Assembly: GCA_022837245.1 (NCBI GenBank)
Contig: JALHHX010000032.1
Coordinates: 1 to 34,587 of the forward strand
DNA from: Lentisphaerota bacterium
GTDB lineage: Bacteria > Verrucomicrobiota > Kiritimatiellia > RFP12 > UBA3636
DNA length: 34,587 bases
Direction of reading: 5' to 3'
The notes beneath the pieces are model-generated. The model was not told the DNA's origin and did no database searches. It was given only the letters and a program-made list of their open reading frames with translations. A program made the translations under genes and the position numbers. Numbering within the stretch: the stretch's first letter is position 1; every line of letters starts with the position of its first letter. Positions 17,036 to 24,638 of the stretch are shown piece after piece.

Positions 17036-19408
17036 ATGAAGAAAAACACAAAGAAAAAACGAAGATTCCACTTTGCAAGATGGATGAGCGCGATCTCGCT
17101 CATCACCCTCGCAGTCGTGCTTTTCGCGCCGCCACTCATAACTTGGCAGATCAACAGGATCCTCGAAAACATCATCCCCGAAGGGGAATCGGCGGAGTTC
17201 AGACTCTCCCACGCGGGACTCTACAGAAGCGATATCTCCCTCGTGTTCCATGATGAAATGCTCCCTGGGGATTTCTCTGTCGGGCTCGATTCCTGCGTCC
17301 TCGAATACCACCCTTTGCGCCTCCTATCCGGCCAAATCGATTCGATCCGTGTCAGCGGCCTCACAGTCCGGGTGATCGCCACAAACGGAGTGCTCAACGT
17401 CCCTGCGGTCGATTTGTTCGCTAAGCATGGGGAATCTGAGCCGTTTACTCTAGAATCCATCCGCTCCCTGCCGGTAAAAGTCTCGCGGCTGCAGATCGAC
17501 GGAGGCATCGTAGCCAAAACCACCGACGAGCTGATAGTAATACCCGTTTACATGACGGCCGTGGCGAACGAAGGCCGTCAGTGGGATTCCATATCCGGAA
17601 ACGCCACCGTAATGCTGGCCTCGAACCGCCTGTCGCTCGAAATGGCATGCGACGTCCAGAGGCAGACGATCTCCGCCACCCTCGACGGCGTCTTGTCATC
17701 CTATTCCCTCCCCTATGCGATCCGGCGCGCCATGCCAGAGTCGCTGTACGGCCTAAACGCGAACTTGAAGGCGGCGGCGGATGCGGAGTTTGATGGTGCG
17801 AAGCTTGTTGCGTTCGACGCCTCCGCGCTATGCGACGCCTCGGCCTACACGCCCTCGGGCCCCATAGCGTTGAGGCCATCAATCGAGGTCTCAGGCGATG
17901 CATCATGCTTCATTGCTTCCGTCACGGGACTCCGCTCCGATGCGCCGGGCTTCCCCGTCACGCTCGACGCCACGAACATCGTGTGCGACTTCGCAGCCAG
18001 AAAAGTCGACGGCACGGCATACGTCGAAATTTCCACAAACGCGCCTATCGCCATCGCCTTCGGCTACGCCACGAACAGATTCCACGCGGCGACCGCGCCC
18101 GGCGCCACAGCGAACTCCGGATCTCTGCGAATCGGCAGCACCGCTTTGGACTACGCGGATATTTCCGCCGAGCTCGACGCCGCACTCAAAGAAAGAGCAC
18201 TCCGCGCCGACCTCTCTGTTGAAATACCTTCTGTTTCTTACACGGCAGCCGATACCGCCGCCACCAACTTCATCCTTAAAGCGAGCGCAGAGGGCAGTTC
18301 AGGCACGATCACGGCCACGGTCGAAGCCAGAGCGGACGTCGCCTTTCGCGGCATGGACGTGGCGCGCGTCTCCGCTAGCGGACGGCTTCCACCGGGCGGG
18401 CCGTTTGCATACAAAGGCAATGTCACAGTCCTCGGCGCCGCCTTGGAATTCGGAGGGGATATCGCCCCGGCGGCCAGGGGCGGCATCCGCGCAACGAACT
18501 ATCTCGCCATGTCAGAACAGCCGCTTGATCTCGCAATCCTCTCCGACTTGATCCCCGAACTTGAGGGCCTGAAAATCAACGCTGACGCCAGAGCCTCCGG
18601 CGGTTATTATTTTGAAGGCGGCAAAAGCGGCGGAGCAATCGGCTTCGTGCTGTCCAACGGGACTGTTGAATGGCCTGAAAAGCGCTTCTCTGCCTCGGAC
18701 ATCCGCCTCACCTTCGCACTCCCGAAACTCCCCGTGCTCACGAGCGACTCGCAGGTGTTGCGCTTCAAAAACCTCAAGTACGGACGGCTTGAGCTCGAAT
18801 CCGGGCGCATGGGGTTCCGCATGTATTCCCCGACAGTCTGGTTCATTGACAACCTAAACCTCGATTGGTGCGGCGGCAAAGTACGCGGGGAATCCACGCG
18901 TCTCTCACCTGAAAACAGGAGAACGCGCATCACGCTCCACGCTGACCGGCTCAATCTCTCGGAGCTGCTCCACCAGATCGGCATCGGCGTGGATTCGGGA
19001 GGGGCTGGCCAGATTTCCGGCACCATGCCAGTGGTGGTTTCGCGCGAGGACGGCGTGGTTTTCCGCGATGCCTACCTCTACTCCACTCCCGGCGAGGAGG
19101 GACGTATAGAGCTGGCACCCTCAAGGGCGGTTTTGGACGCGGCGGAGGAGTCCGTAAATACATCGCTGGCGGTTGACGCGCTACGAAGTTTCGACTACTC
19201 GTGGATGCGGATCGGGCTTAACACCGAGGGGGAAACTCTCACGGCCAAATTACAGATGGACGGAAAGCCAGCGAACAAATTATACTATAGCGTTGGCAGG
19301 GACGGCATAGTCAAGAGCAGTCAACCCGTCAAATTCCAGGGAATCATCTTGGACGCTTCGTTCAATATCCCTTTGACCGAGACGCTTTCACTGATCACGA
19401 ATGAATAA
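17036..19408 (+). CDS. ydbH: YdbH-like AsmA-superfamily intermembrane protein
   Basis: A 790-residue protein with a basic N terminus (KKNTKKKRRFHFARW), one membrane segment (SAISLITLAVVLFAPPLITW) and a long periplasmic beta-rich region, the layout of AsmA-like bridge proteins that carry phospholipid between the membranes. The YdbH assignment rests largely on neighbours: a YnbE-like lipoprotein and a YdbL-like protein follow directly, the same order as E. coli ydbH-ynbE-ydbL. The C-terminal block (VWFIDNLNLDWCGGKVRGES, LSELLHQIGIGVDSGGAGQISGTMPV) resembles the conserved end of the YdbH family. The frame is open from 16907, but the ATG at 17036 begins the basic N terminus. No strong Shine-Dalgarno site. 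It starts a plus-strand operon divergent from pilB. Confidence 0.75.
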   Translation: MKKNTKKKRRFHFARWMSAISLITLAVVLFAPPLITWQINRILENIIPEGESAEFRLSHAGLYRSDISLVFHDEMLPGDFSVGLDSCVLEYHPLRLLSGQIDSIRVSGLTVRVIATNGVLNVPAVDLFAKHGESEPFTLESIRSLPVKVSRLQIDGGIVAKTTDELIVIPVYMTAVANEGRQWDSISGNATVMLASNRLSLEMACDVQRQTISATLDGVLSSYSLPYAIRRAMPESLYGLNANLKAAADAEFDGAKLVAFDASALCDASAYTPSGPIALRPSIEVSGDASCFIASVTGLRSDAPGFPVTLDATNIVCDFAARKVDGTAYVEISTNAPIAIAFGYATNRFHAATAPGATANSGSLRIGSTALDYADISAELDAALKERALRADLSVEIPSVSYTAADTAATNFILKASAEGSSGTITATVEARADVAFRGMDVARVSASGRLPPGGPFAYKGNVTVLGAALEFGGDIAPAARGGIRATNYLAMSEQPLDLAILSDLIPELEGLKINADARASGGYYFEGGKSGGAIGFVLSNGTVEWPEKRFSASDIRLTFALPKLPVLTSDSQVLRFKNLKYGRLELESGRMGFRMYSPTVWFIDNLNLDWCGGKVRGESTRLSPENRRTRITLHADRLNLSELLHQIGIGVDSGGAGQISGTMPVVVSREDGVVFRDAYLYSTPGEEGRIELAPSRAVLDAAEESVNTSLAVDALRSFDYSWMRIGLNTEGETLTAKLQMDGKPANKLYYSVGRDGIVKSSQPVKFQGIILDASFNIPLTETLSLITNE

Positions 19409-19468
19409 ATAACACCTAACAGGCGTCAAATTGCCGAGAGTTAGATTCAACCCAGAGGAGGAGTTATC

Positions 19469-19768
19469 ATGAACATCAGATTCGCATCAACGGCTTTTCC
19501 GCTTGCTGTAATGGCCACGGTTTTTGCGGCGGGGTGCATACGAACCACACATGAGATAAAGCCGATCCACATAACCATGGACATCAACTTGAGAGTCGAC
19601 AGGGAGCTTGACGATTTCTTTGGCGAAATCGACAACGCACCCGTGCCCGGACCCCAGCCTGTAGTAGTGGGCCCGGCGCAGGAAACGCCAGCGCCCAAGA
19701 AAGAGGCCGAGCCTGGGAAAGAGGCCGAACAAGTGACTGAAACAAAACCAGAGGAGACAAACAAATGA
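19469..19768 (+). CDS. ynbE: YnbE-like outer-membrane lipoprotein
   Basis: A small lipoprotein: signal peptide with lipobox FAAGC, lipidated Cys at residue 23. The mature start, THEIKPIHITMDINLRVDRELDDFFGEID, resembles the short E. coli YnbE core (a PITINMNVKIEHE-type stretch), which stacks on the C-terminal end of YdbH to complete the bridge to the outer membrane. Unlike E. coli YnbE (about 60 residues), this 99-residue protein has a low-complexity tail rich in Pro, Glu and Lys. AGGAGGAG lies 6-8 bases before the ATG. Its stop overlaps the start of the next gene (ATGA). Confidence 0.8.
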   Translation: MNIRFASTAFPLAVMATVFAAGCIRTTHEIKPIHITMDINLRVDRELDDFFGEIDNAPVPGPQPVVVGPAQETPAPKKEAEPGKEAEQVTETKPEETNK

Positions 19769-20181
19769 AACGTTTTTTTGCAATGACAATTCTAGCGGCG
19801 ACCTTGGCGGCGATGGGCGTAATGCCCGCATTTGCCCAGGAGCGTGATGAAGTCCAGCGACGCATGATAAACCGCAAGGCGCCCATAGAAGCGCTCAAGG
19901 ACGCCGGTGTCGTCGGGGAAGACAACCTCGGCTATCTGGACTTCGTCGGGGGCAAATCCAACCGCGACGCGAAGGTAAAGGCCAATCAGGATCTAGTCAA
20001 CGCCGAAAACGCAGATCGCAAGATCGTTTACGAAGCCATCGCCGAAAAAGGCAAAACCACGGCCGAGCATGTCGGTCGCCGCCGCGCCAAGCAGATAGCG
20101 GAAAGCGAAAAACCCGGCCATTACATAATGGACGAAAAAGGCAACTGGATAAAGAAAGCTCCTAAAGCAAAGGCAAAGTGA
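19765..20181 (+). CDS. ydbL: YdbL-like periplasmic protein (DUF1318)
   Basis: A 138-residue exported protein with a signal peptide (MKRFFAMTILAATLAAMG...AFAQ). The mature part follows the YdbL/DUF1318 pattern: a GEDNLGYLDF block, then VNAENADRKIVYEAIAEKGKTT, then the C-terminal PGHYIMDEKGNWIKK, matching E. coli YdbL's PGEYVQ-x-x-NGKWLKK. In E. coli YdbL is thought to modulate the YdbH-YnbE interaction. GAGGAG is within reach of the ATG, which overlaps the ynbE-like stop; its own stop overlaps the next gene's GTG. A basic Lys-Ala tail extends past the conserved end. Confidence 0.85.
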   Translation: MKRFFAMTILAATLAAMGVMPAFAQERDEVQRRMINRKAPIEALKDAGVVGEDNLGYLDFVGGKSNRDAKVKANQDLVNAENADRKIVYEAIAEKGKTTAEHVGRRRAKQIAESEKPGHYIMDEKGNWIKKAPKAKAK

Positions 20182-20678
20182 GCGGACACGGGAAATGGCT
20201 TGAGAATTTTCTGTTCCCGAAACTGACACGCTGGTTTTTTCTTCGGGTGCTGGCCGTCGCCGCAATCGCATACGTGTTCTTCGGGCACGTATGTTTGCCC
20301 ATGAAAATCAGGGGCAAGAGCATGGAGCCCACCTTTGCCGACCGGGGATTCACCTTCTGTTGGACTCCCTCGTATTGGTTCACCGAACCCAAACGCGGCG
20401 ATGTCGTGGGAATACGTTACGTTGGGAACGGAATAGCACTGCTTAAACGGGTTGTCGGCCTACCAGGTGACTTAATCGAATTCAAATCGGGCGATCTTTA
20501 CCGGAACGGAGAAAGAATCGAAGAGCCATACAAGGCAGTGCCATCCGATTGGAATCTTACCCCCAGAACAGTATCTCCGGGGCATGTGTATGTTGTGGGA
20601 GACAACCGGGCAGTGCCACTTGAAAAACACATGTTGGGGGAAGTCTCCGCAAACAGGATACTTGGGAAGGTTCTATGA
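20178..20678 (+). CDS. Small signal peptidase I (S26A family)
   Basis: A membrane-bound leader peptidase of only 166 residues. One membrane segment (FFLRVLAVAAIAYVFFGHVCLP) is followed by the catalytic Ser in KIRGKSMEPTF (S48), the general-base Lys in ALLKRVVGLPGD (K90) and box E GDNR (141-144). It begins at GTG 20178, whose GTGA overlaps the ydbL-like stop; its own stop overlaps the next gene (ATGA). This tight coupling places a signal peptidase inside the ydbH-type operon. Much shorter than E. coli LepB, it resembles the compact Gram-positive/PVC type and may be a second, dedicated copy; other leader peptidases would be outside the window. Confidence 0.85.
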   Translation: MSGHGKWLENFLFPKLTRWFFLRVLAVAAIAYVFFGHVCLPMKIRGKSMEPTFADRGFTFCWTPSYWFTEPKRGDVVGIRYVGNGIALLKRVVGLPGDLIEFKSGDLYRNGERIEEPYKAVPSDWNLTPRTVSPGHVYVVGDNRAVPLEKHMLGEVSANRILGKVL

Positions 20679-21181
20679 AAATAAAAACAAAAAATATGGC
20701 GCGCCCAGCGCTGATCGTGCTGGCCTTGGTGTTGTTTATCGGATTTCACGTTTACACGAACAACGACGCCTACAAAATCCGGCGCCAATTCAACAAACTG
20801 GCTTCCATAATTTCCGTCGAACCGGACGATGGAATCGCCGCCAAGGGTCTAGAAAGCAACAAGCTGCGCGATATTGTCGCGCCAGAGATAAAAATAAAAA
20901 TTCCTGTTCACGAATTCTCTGGTGTGTACGACAGACAGGAAATCGTGCAGGCGCTGCTTTCAGCCAAGACAAAATGCGAAAGCCTGTCGGTAGAATTCCA
21001 CGACATAGTTGTCGAAAAGACGGGGGCGGACACTGCCGTCTGCAGGCTTACGGGACGGATCAAGGGAAGCTCAGAATCAGAGTCTTTCGACGAGGCCCGC
21101 GAAATACAATGCCTTCTAGTTCTCCAGGAAGGAGAATGGCTTTTCTCGGAATGCCTAGTGGAAGAAATCATCACGCGTTAA
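20675..21181 (+). CDS. Membrane-anchored protein with NTF2/SnoaL-like domain
   Basis: A 168-residue protein with a basic N terminus and one membrane segment (ARPALIVLALVLFIGFHVYT), probably a periplasm-facing anchor. The rest has the pattern of a small NTF2-like cone fold: helices in DAYKIRRQFNKLASIISVE and YDRQEIVQALLSAKTKC, then strands SLSVEFHDIVVEKTGADTAV, CRLTGRIKGSS and the final IQCLLVLQEGEWLFSECLVEEI. No catalytic residues can be assigned. It is the fifth gene of the ydbH-type operon, overlapping the signal peptidase stop by four bases. Function unknown; the fold call is pattern-based. Confidence 0.6.
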   Translation: MKIKTKNMARPALIVLALVLFIGFHVYTNNDAYKIRRQFNKLASIISVEPDDGIAAKGLESNKLRDIVAPEIKIKIPVHEFSGVYDRQEIVQALLSAKTKCESLSVEFHDIVVEKTGADTAVCRLTGRIKGSSESESFDEAREIQCLLVLQEGEWLFSECLVEEIITR

Positions 21182-21493
21182 TCAATCTCGACAACACCGC
21201 GCACTCACACCCGCTTACGATGGCTCTTGCCACGCAACGGCGGCAGAGGCCTGCCGATCTCCAATGCTTACGCTGGACCTTTGCCACGGGATGAAGGAAG
21301 CCTGCGGGCAAGAGCCTGCCCTCAGGCACACAACACCGCCACCGGGGCAGGCACCTTCCTATGCCTCCCAGACAGTTCTCCGCAAGGTCCGCCAGAAGCG
21401 ATGAGGCTCATGTTTTTAGAGGCTTTGCCCCACGGGGGGGGCCCACCCTGTGAAGATGGCTGAAAAATGGGGGAAGCCGGATTCAAACGGTTC
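21182..21493. other. G+C-rich noncoding stretch with long-range inverted repeat
   Basis: No credible gene is seen here. GGCTCTTGCC (21222-21231) is perfectly complementary to GGCAAGAGCC (21307-21316), enclosing 75 bases. An imperfect direct repeat, GCTTACG-x-TGG...GCCACG, is at 21213-21234 and 21266-21288. A run of eight G residues with facing C residues occurs near 21434-21452. The stretch could hold a structured RNA, operon-end repeats or both. I compared it by eye with RNase P, tmRNA, SRP RNA and tRNA landmarks on both strands and found none. Confidence 0.45.
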
Positions 21494-21522
21494 TTGATTG
21501 GAATGCCTGGATTCTGTAAAAT
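21494..21522 (+). promoter_or_regulatory. Sigma-70-type promoter for ompH-lpxD-galE
   Basis: TTGATT (21494-21499), a 17-base spacer and TAAAAT (21517-21522) match the consensus at four and five of six positions. Transcription would begin near 21529 and give a leader of about 65-70 bases before the ompH ATG. Confidence 0.6.
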
Positions 21523-21527
21523 AAAGG

Positions 21528-21573
21528 GTGTACTTATAAGATATACACAATCAATGTCACGGCGAAACGCCGT
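21528..21573 (+). promoter_or_regulatory. Two hairpins in the ompH leader
   Basis: GTGTA (21528-21532) can pair with TACAC (21544-21548), and ACGGCG-AAA-CGCCGT (21559-21573) forms a perfect 6-bp stem with a 3-base loop. The second ends about six bases before the AAGGAAGG Shine-Dalgarno region. They may stabilise the mRNA or tune translation. Confidence 0.4.
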
Positions 21574-21596
21574 ACACCAAGGAAGGAATCCAAAAT

Positions 21597-22250
21597 ATGA
21601 AGAAGTTTATGATTCTGGCGGCTGTCGCCATCGCGGCCATGCCCGCTTTCGCCCAGACAAAAATTGCGGTGGTTGATATGGAAAAGGTCATCCTGGCGCA
21701 CCCACAGACGCAGATCAACAAAGAGACGCTAGTGAAGAAACAGAAGAGCTTCGAGGCCGATCGCGATATCAAGCGCGATAGGATCAAGGAGATGTACAAG
21801 AATTTGAGTGACATCATGAAGGAAGCCAACAACGAGGCCCTGAGCGAGACTATTCGCAAAGCCAAGGTCGAGGAGGCCCGCGATGTTGATAAGAAAATCC
21901 GCACGGAGGAACAGGATCTGCGCAGGCTTGTTGACGATCTCCAAGGCCAGCTCCAGGAAATGGAATTCGAACTCTTTAGCGCGGTTATGGACGATGTCTC
22001 CGCCGAAATCAAGAAAATCGCCGAGAAGGGTAAATATGATCTTATTCTCGACAAGTCGGGCTTCCGAGCCGGCGCACCCGTGACGATTGTGGCGTATTCT
22101 TCTGACGAACTCGACATAACCGAAGAGGTGGTCAAAGCAGTCGGCAGCCTCAAAACAAAAGCTTCGCTGACAGCACCGGCGGACTTCTCAACACCGCCTG
22201 GCACCAGCAGGCTGTCGGTCGAAGGAAAAGCACCGAAACCCGTTAAATAA
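21597..22250 (+). CDS. OmpH/Skp-family periplasmic chaperone
   Basis: A Skp-type holdase that escorts outer-membrane proteins across the periplasm. The signal peptide is clear (MKKFMILAAVAIAAMPAFAQ). The mature protein starts with the family's KIAVVDMEKVILAHPQTQ strand, then a long charged coiled-coil tentacle (about residues 45-125), and returns with IKKIAEKGKYDLILDKSGF. A C-terminal extension of about 45 residues (GSLKTKASLTAP...PKPVK) makes it longer (217 residues) than E. coli Skp (161). AAGGAAGG precedes the ATG by roughly ten bases. lpxD follows after 31 bases, the common skp-lpxD order; bamA is not in the window. Confidence 0.9.
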   Translation: MKKFMILAAVAIAAMPAFAQTKIAVVDMEKVILAHPQTQINKETLVKKQKSFEADRDIKRDRIKEMYKNLSDIMKEANNEALSETIRKAKVEEARDVDKKIRTEEQDLRRLVDDLQGQLQEMEFELFSAVMDDVSAEIKKIAEKGKYDLILDKSGFRAGAPVTIVAYSSDELDITEEVVKAVGSLKTKASLTAPADFSTPPGTSRLSVEGKAPKPVK

Positions 22251-22281
22251 ATTGCTATCACTTTCACGCATCCTGTAAAAA

Positions 22282-23331
22282 ATGAAACTGAGCGAAGTTG
22301 TAAAACTCGTTGGTGGCGTGCTCGAGAACGCCTCTGATGATCCTGATATCTCCGGAGTGGCATCTCTGCGCGACGCATTGCCCGGCGACCTGTCTTTTCT
22401 CTCCAACGTAAAATACGCGGCCCAGTTGCCGACGACGAAAGCGACCGCCGTGCTGGTCGGCCCCGAACACGACTGCAAAGGCGTCGCGGCGAAAGTGATA
22501 CGCGTCGCCTCGCCCGACAAAGCTTTCGCGATGGTTGCACCGCATTTCACGCCGCCAGAAATCGTCCGCAAGCCCGGCGTCCATCCCACCGCCGTGGTGG
22601 GAGTAGGCGTCAAACTAGGTGCGAACGTGCATATAGGCCCGTACGCTGTCATAGGCGACGGAGCGGTTGTCGGCGACAGGTGCGTCATCGAAGCGCACGT
22701 GACAATCGGCGAAGAATGCGTGATCGGCTCCGACTCCCACTTCTACCCACAATGCTCCATCCGCGAGCGCTGCAAAATCGGGAACAGAGTCATAATATAC
22801 AGCGGGGCAGTGATTGGCAGCGACGGTTTCGGCTACACTACGGAAGTTCAGCCCGACGGCTCGGTTAAGGTAGAAAAAATTCCACAAGTCGGAATCGTCG
22901 AACTCTGCGATGACGTCGAAATCGGGGCTAACACGACTGTGGACCGAGCACGTTTCGGAGTAACGAAAATCGGACGCATGACAAAGATCGACAACCTTGT
23001 TCAGATTGGTCACAACGTTCAGATTGGCGAGTATTGTGGCATCGTTGCGCACGTCGGGATCTCGGGTAGCACGCACATCGGCAACGGCGTTATGATATGG
23101 GGTCAGGCAGGACTGGCCGGACACTTGAACATAGGGGACCGCGTGGAGATACTCGCCCAGTCTGGAGTGCATCGCGACCTCGAGGCAAACGGCATATTTT
23201 TAGGCACGCCGGCAGTAGACCGTCGCGAGGCCATGCGCCATTTCCATATGCCGAAAAGCGTTGAGCGCCTCAAGGAAGAGGTTAATCAACTCAAAGAAAA
23301 AATTGCCGAGCTTGAAGGGAGATGTGAATGA
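22282..23331 (+). CDS. lpxD: UDP-3-O-(3-hydroxyacyl)glucosamine N-acyltransferase
   Basis: Third step of lipid A synthesis: transfers a 3-hydroxyacyl chain from acyl carrier protein to the 2-amino group of UDP-3-O-acyl-glucosamine. An N-terminal uridine-binding domain (MKLSEVVKLVGG..., DLSFLSNVKY) is followed by a left-handed hexapeptide beta-helix (repeats such as IGPYAVIGDGAVVGDRCVIE) with DGFGY near residue 181 and catalytic H244 in VQIGHNVQIG, equivalent to E. coli H239. A C-terminal helix with ERLKEEVNQLKEKIAELE looks coiled-coil. At 349 residues it is the normal size. It shows that the organism makes lipid A. Its stop overlaps galE (ATGA). Confidence 0.96.
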   Translation: MKLSEVVKLVGGVLENASDDPDISGVASLRDALPGDLSFLSNVKYAAQLPTTKATAVLVGPEHDCKGVAAKVIRVASPDKAFAMVAPHFTPPEIVRKPGVHPTAVVGVGVKLGANVHIGPYAVIGDGAVVGDRCVIEAHVTIGEECVIGSDSHFYPQCSIRERCKIGNRVIIYSGAVIGSDGFGYTTEVQPDGSVKVEKIPQVGIVELCDDVEIGANTTVDRARFGVTKIGRMTKIDNLVQIGHNVQIGEYCGIVAHVGISGSTHIGNGVMIWGQAGLAGHLNIGDRVEILAQSGVHRDLEANGIFLGTPAVDRREAMRHFHMPKSVERLKEEVNQLKEKIAELEGRCE

Positions 23332-24302
23332 GGGTTTTCGTAACCGGCGGCGCCGGATACATCGGCAGCGTCGCCTCCAAACACCTGCTCGACGCAGGGC
23401 ATTCAGTGACGGTGTTCGACAGTCTTGAACTGGGGCACGAGGAAGCGCTCGACGAGCGGGCGGAGTTTATAAAGGGCGACCTGCGCAATTACCGCGACAT
23501 CCTCGATGCCATGGATCGCGCGCGACCCGACGCCGTGATGCACTTCGCGGCCTACGCGCTCGTAGGCGAATCCTCAGCAAACCCCGGCAAGTATTTCCGC
23601 AACAACGACTGCGGCGGCGTCAACCTCGCCGAAGCCATGAACGAGTGTGGCGTCAAACGCATCATTTTTTCGTCGACATGCGCCACATATGGGCAGCCTG
23701 ACACCATGCCCATCACGGAAGCAACGCCGCAACGCCCCACCAACCCGTACGGGCAATCGAAGCTGATTTTCGAGCAGATGCTCGGTTGGTACGCTAAGAT
23801 CCACGCCTTCCAACCGGTGTTCCTGCGCTACTTCAACGCATGCGGCGCGGAAGGCCGACTCGGAGAGGATCATGCCGTCGAGACGCACCTAATCCCCAAC
23901 CTGCTCAAAGTCGCGCTTGGGCAGAGCGGACGCATTCAGATTTTCGGCGGCGACTACAACACGCCCGACGGCACGTGCGTGCGCGACTACGTACATGTTT
24001 CCGACCTCGCGCGGGCACATCTGCTCGCCATCGAGTCCGACTTTTCCGGCGCAGTCAACCTCGGGACGGGGCACGGTTTTTCAGTTCGTGAGATTATCGA
24101 AGCCGCCCGCGAAGTTTCCGGCCACCCGATCCCCGCGGACGTCGCGCCGCGCCGCGCGGGCGACCCAGATTTTCTTGTGTCCGATCCCTCGAAGGCCGCG
24201 CAAGTCCTGGGTTGGAAGGCCGAGCACACCGAACCCAAGGCCATAATCGAGACTGCATGGGGCTGGCACCGAGCCCATCCGTCCGGCTATGCCGGGAAGT
24301 GA
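23328..24302 (+). CDS. galE: UDP-glucose 4-epimerase
   Basis: Extended short-chain dehydrogenase that interconverts UDP-glucose and UDP-galactose using bound NAD. The Rossmann glycine motif is GGAGYIG (residues 7-13). The catalytic Ser/Thr lies in FSSTCATYG and the YxxxK pair is Y141/K145 in NPYGQSK. LRYFNACGA, TPDGTCVRDYVHVSDLA and the LGTGHGFSVREII end are GalE-typical. At 324 residues it is full length. The ATG overlaps the lpxD stop, so it is translated with lipid A genes and probably feeds surface-sugar synthesis. A rho-independent terminator follows. Confidence 0.93.
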   Translation: MRVFVTGGAGYIGSVASKHLLDAGHSVTVFDSLELGHEEALDERAEFIKGDLRNYRDILDAMDRARPDAVMHFAAYALVGESSANPGKYFRNNDCGGVNLAEAMNECGVKRIIFSSTCATYGQPDTMPITEATPQRPTNPYGQSKLIFEQMLGWYAKIHAFQPVFLRYFNACGAEGRLGEDHAVETHLIPNLLKVALGQSGRIQIFGGDYNTPDGTCVRDYVHVSDLARAHLLAIESDFSGAVNLGTGHGFSVREIIEAAREVSGHPIPADVAPRRAGDPDFLVSDPSKAAQVLGWKAEHTEPKAIIETAWGWHRAHPSGYAGK

Positions 24303-24307
24303 CCAAC

Positions 24308-24328
24308 GGCGCTCCGAAGCGCCTTTTA
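24308..24328 (+). terminator. Rho-independent terminator after galE
   Basis: GGCGCT, loop CCGA, AGCGCC, then TTTTA, five bases after the galE stop. It is a perfect 6-bp G+C-rich stem with a short U tract, and closes the ompH-lpxD-galE unit. Confidence 0.75.
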
Positions 24329-24447
24329 CATCCCCGGAACAGGCGAACGTTTGAAGCAGCACGGCATGCGGAGGATAAACGCGGCCTTCCGTATGGATTT
24401 GAGGGAGCGGAGGTTACGTGTGTTTTGCCCGTCGATGAAAATTTCAA

Positions 24448-24463
24448 ACTCCTTTTATAGTGG
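24448..24463 (+). promoter_or_regulatory. NrdR box 1 (upstream)
   Basis: ACTCCTTTTATAGTGG matches the known NrdR consensus ACACTATATATAGTGT at 11 of 16 positions. It overlaps the proposed -35 element of the nrdJ promoter and begins exactly 32 bases before box 2, about three helical turns, the spacing typical of paired NrdR boxes. Confidence 0.65.
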
Positions 24464-24489
24464 ACTTCTTTCCACAAATACGCTATATC
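24461..24489 (+). promoter_or_regulatory. Candidate nrdJ promoter
   Basis: TGGACT (24461-24466), a 17-base spacer and TATATC (24484-24489). Each hexamer is four of six to consensus, and each lies in or beside an NrdR box, so bound NrdR would block polymerase. The leader would be about 140 bases; I saw no convincing B12 riboswitch elements in 24496-24638. Confidence 0.5.
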
Positions 24490-24495
24490 TAGTGT
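24480..24495 (+). promoter_or_regulatory. NrdR box 2 (downstream)
   Basis: ACGCTATATCTAGTGT matches the NrdR consensus at 14 of 16 positions and covers the proposed -10 element. NrdR is the dATP/ATP-sensing repressor of ribonucleotide reductase genes; its own gene is not in the window. Confidence 0.8.
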
Positions 24496-24638
24496 TGTTT
24501 CATGGACGCCGTACTATTCCGACAAATTGCGTCGAGCATGGCGTGTATGTTGGTTCGGCGTTGTGACGTTTTCAACTTAATCAATCTATATTTTCACCGC
24601 GTCAAGCGGCCCACCCATTTGAGGATTTTTAGCAAGAC

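Noticed and set aside
21182..21470. RNase P, SRP or tmRNA gene
   Set aside because: The conserved cores of these RNAs were not found on either strand by eye; kept only as an unexplained structured stretch.
21470..21500. tRNA T-arm-like sequence on the minus strand (GTTTGAATCC)
   Set aside because: The five-base T stem does not pair and no matching acceptor, D or anticodon arms are present.
24351..24566. Short open frame in the nrdJ upstream region
   Set aside because: It covers the NrdR boxes and promoter, has no family resemblance and no ribosome-binding site.
24496..24638. Cobalamin riboswitch in the nrdJ leader
   Set aside because: Expected because the enzyme uses B12, but no B12-box-like sequence was recognised, and the leader is short for one.
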